DNA of 7,582 nt from Nitrospiraceae bacterium UBA6905 (GTDB lineage: Bacteria; Nitrospirota; Thermodesulfovibrionia; Thermodesulfovibrionales; UBA6898), in the NCBI GenBank assembly GCA_002451165.1, contig DKBH01000124.1, positions 1 to 7,582 of the forward strand. The letters run 5' to 3'. Below are positions 5,604-7,582 of the stretch, one piece after another. Numbering within the stretch: position 1 is the first letter of the stretch; each line of letters starts with the position of its first letter. The notes below the pieces were generated by a model. It was not told the origin of the DNA. It was given only the letters and a program-made list of their open reading frames with translations, and did no database searches. The translations under genes and the position numbers were made by a program.

Positions 5604-5701
5604 ACTACTCATACTGGACAGAGATAGCCGACGATTTGAGTTACGGGCTATAGTCTTCAACGAGAGTGCAGGATGACCTCGGGCAGCAAGGTAATTGAAA
5701 G

Positions 5702-7582
5702 ATGAGCGCGTTGTTCAGAAAAAAACCGACACAGGCGGAACGCCTTAAGGCGATCAGAAGCGCCCTTGATCGCTTCAATTCCGGCGTTGAAGATTCCCTG
5801 TCACATTTCGTTGCGCTCTACGATGCGTTGCGACCTAGCCGGCCGACGGACATCGCGACCGCCGTCGAAAACTATGAAGAGGTGCTCACGATGCTCGAGA
5901 CGGACCCCGTGTATAGGGAGAATGTGCGCAGGCATTTCCTGAGTTCCTTCGAAAAACGAAATCTCGTCACCTTCCTGACCGATAGCGGTGTGCTACCCAG
6001 CACGGGATTCTTCTCGGAGCTGTGGCGCATTGTCACTAACCGCTTCCTCCCCGAAGTCTACGACGAACGTTACTGGAAGGATTGCATGCATCGGGTGTTT
6101 CACCGTTCCACTGACTGGGTGTGGCTCGAAGGCATTCCCCCTGAATTGAGCCGGCGCTTCTGGAGGTTGATGGAGTCGGACGATAGTTACAGCAAGCTCG
6201 AAATCAGAAGGATTATCGAACAATTTCTCGAGGCTGTGCTCATCCTTGCCCACCGGATCAGCGCGCTCGGGGTGGAACCTGAACTGGTCCGCGTCAACCC
6301 CGAGGTGGCAGAGTTTGCGTCACCCTTTCTCGCCCTTGCGAGCGAGGTCCACCGTTTTGTCGAGGCTTACAGGGCGAGCATCGTGGATCAGGAACTCACC
6401 GGAGACGACGGGCGGCACGTGCTCGTGATTCTGAGCCAGTGCCGGGACGTCCTTCGCCGCGTGCGGCGCGGCGCGATGACCAAGGGCACAAACCTCCGAC
6501 TCACCTTTATCCTCGCGCGGTGCGAGCAGAGCCTTGACCGTCTTGAATCTCTTATGGAGATGCTTTCTGCGCGGTTTCGCGCCGATGTGCGCGCTGCGGC
6601 CCTCGAAGCCTGGAGCACCGTGACGCGCGAATCGATCAGGGCTGAGAACAAGCGGAACAGCTTCATCGCCCTCTGTTCCAGGCTCCTGAGCCTCCTTGCC
6701 CTCCGTGTCACGGACAACGCCGCGAAGACCGGCGAACATTATATCGCCACAAGCCGGGCTCAGTACTTTCGCATGTGGCGCTCCGCCATGGGTGCGGGGC
6801 TTATCATAGGTGCACTGGCTCTCCTCAAGATCTTTGCGTCGAAGTTCGATACTTCCCTGGCCAACCAGGCTTTTCTGTACAGCATGAATTATGGTCTCGG
6901 TTTCGTCTTGATCTACATGCTTCATCTCACCATCGCCACAAAGCAACCAGCCATGACTGCCCAGACCATCGCCGGTTTTCTCGGAGAAACAAAGGGCAAA
7001 AAAGCCAACCTCGATCATGTCGCTGACCTGACCGCCGCGGTTTCGCGCACGCAGATCGCTGCGATCATGGGCAATGTGCTTGTGGCGTTCCCCACGGCTG
7101 TTGCGCTCGGAATGCTGCTTTCTTTCCTAAAAGGCGCCTCCGCGATCGACGCGGAAAAGGGCCTCCACCTTTTGCAGGAACTGCATCCATTCTCGAGTCT
7201 CGCAATTCCGCATGCAGCCATTGCCGGAGTATTTCTGTTTCTTTCTGGTCTTATTTCGGGATATTTCGATAACAAGGCTGCCTATGACCGCATAGGCGAG
7301 CGCCTGGCGCAAGCGCCATGGCTGAGAGGGCTGATTGGCCAGGCGAATGCCGTCCGCATTGGCGGCTATGTCGATCGCAATCTCGGGGGATTAGCAGGGA
7401 ATTTCTTCTTTGGAATCATGCTTGGATCGGCGGGAACCGTAGGGATGATATTCGGGCTGCCCATCGATATCAGGCACATCGCCTTTGCTTCGGCGAATTT
7501 TGGTTACGCTCTCGTTGCCTTTGACTTCACGCTTCCCTATTCGGTAATGGTTCGGGCTGCGACGGGCGTAGCGCTTATCGGT
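5702..7582 (+). CDS. COG4389/Gcr-family ('site-specific recombinase') membrane protein, partial
   Basis: The frame is open from ATG 5702 to the window end, 627 codons with no stop; the C-terminus is missing. Residues 1-355 are soluble, charged and mostly helical, with many Arg and Glu. From 361 on there are six or seven hydrophobic segments: about 361-380, 393-411, 452-476, 498-520, 564-586, 590-608 and from 612. Between the first two and just after are NYGLGFVLIYMLHL and ATKQPAMTA (412-420), which I recognise as the signature of the family annotated 'site-specific recombinase Gcr' (COG4389). The name rests on an old gonococcal report. The protein looks like an inner-membrane protein and shows no serine or tyrosine recombinase motif. 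An in-frame TGA at 5696-5698 rules out a start further upstream. The ribosome binding site is weak (AAGG about 10 bp upstream). Parts are more GC-rich than the genes before it. Confidence 0.8.
   Translation, partial: MSALFRKKPTQAERLKAIRSALDRFNSGVEDSLSHFVALYDALRPSRPTDIATAVENYEEVLTMLETDPVYRENVRRHFLSSFEKRNLVTFLTDSGVLPSTGFFSELWRIVTNRFLPEVYDERYWKDCMHRVFHRSTDWVWLEGIPPELSRRFWRLMESDDSYSKLEIRRIIEQFLEAVLILAHRISALGVEPELVRVNPEVAEFASPFLALASEVHRFVEAYRASIVDQELTGDDGRHVLVILSQCRDVLRRVRRGAMTKGTNLRLTFILARCEQSLDRLESLMEMLSARFRADVRAAALEAWSTVTRESIRAENKRNSFIALCSRLLSLLALRVTDNAAKTGEHYIATSRAQYFRMWRSAMGAGLIIGALALLKIFASKFDTSLANQAFLYSMNYGLGFVLIYMLHLTIATKQPAMTAQTIAGFLGETKGKKANLDHVADLTAAVSRTQIAAIMGNVLVAFPTAVALGMLLSFLKGASAIDAEKGLHLLQELHPFSSLAIPHAAIAGVFLFLSGLISGYFDNKAAYDRIGERLAQAPWLRGLIGQANAVRIGGYVDRNLGGLAGNFFFGIMLGSAGTVGMIFGLPIDIRHIAFASANFGYALVAFDFTLPYSVMVRAATGVALIG

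Larger units (their letters stand above)
5257..5701. other. Intergenic region, no gene recognised
   Basis: About 445 bp between the SDR and the Gcr-like gene. Minus-strand frames at 5348-5536 and 5463-5660 resemble nothing and have no ribosome binding site. Present are a weak dyad CAGGA/TCCTG (5263-5280), a run of seven Ts (5314-5320) without a strong stem, a dyad ATGCCG-TACC-CGGCAT (5382-5397), a palindrome ATCCGC-T-GCGGAT (5509-5521) and a promoter-like element at 5574-5603. Confidence 0.55.

Noticed and set aside
6320..7018. 232-residue minus-strand open frame inside the Gcr-like gene
   Set aside because: It is antisense to a well-supported plus-strand protein, an effect of high GC at codon position 3.
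1..7582. CRISPR array, insertion sequence, defence island or phage genes
   Set aside because: No regularly spaced repeats, transposase, terminal inverted repeats or defence-type domains are visible. The only 'recombinase' is a Gcr-type membrane protein.

Overview
The window looks like ordinary bacterial chromosome of moderate GC, with short intergenic gaps, clear AGGAGG-type ribosome binding sites and sigma70-like promoters. The mix of genes (FtsX-type permease, PilZ protein, HU, SemiSWEET, endonuclease V, SDR and a COG4389/Gcr-type membrane protein) fits a Gram-negative environmental lineage such as Nitrospirota or a deltaproteobacterial group. That assignment is inference, because no marker gene settles it. 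I see no rRNA, tRNA, CRISPR array, insertion sequence or phage gene.

Layout. (1) 2-436, +: C-terminal end of an FtsX-family ABC permease. (2) 437-850: non-coding, with a promoter-like TATAAT close to the next gene. (3) 851-1177, +: small exported protein with two copies of a Cys-x16-Cys motif. (4) 1426-2136, -: a protein with two PilZ-like domains whose ligand motifs are both degenerate; it converges on the previous gene. (5) 2137-2840: about 700 bp with no convincing gene, but with two near-perfect operator-like dyads and a compact hairpin that together could form a short activator-dependent minus-strand RNA; the right end holds a 17-bp stem terminator for the HU gene. (6) 2841-3116, -: HU-family DNA-binding protein, with a strong promoter at 3173-3201 and an 11-bp direct repeat around the transcription start. 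(7) 3558-5256, +: a tight three-gene cluster, SemiSWEET sugar transporter, endonuclease V and short-chain dehydrogenase, with a 12-bp gap and then an 11-bp overlap. (8) 5257-5701: non-coding, with one promoter-like element. (9) 5702 to the window end, +: a long open frame without a stop, 627 codons visible. It is a multi-spanning membrane protein of the family usually named 'site-specific recombinase Gcr'.

How the genes relate. Only the SemiSWEET-nfi-SDR cluster looks like an operon, and its members have no obvious common pathway. The other genes look like independent units. No defence system or dedicated mobile element can be supported here. The least explained parts are the Cys-repeat exported protein, the 2510-2615 regulatory stretch, the HU leader repeat and the Gcr-like protein.
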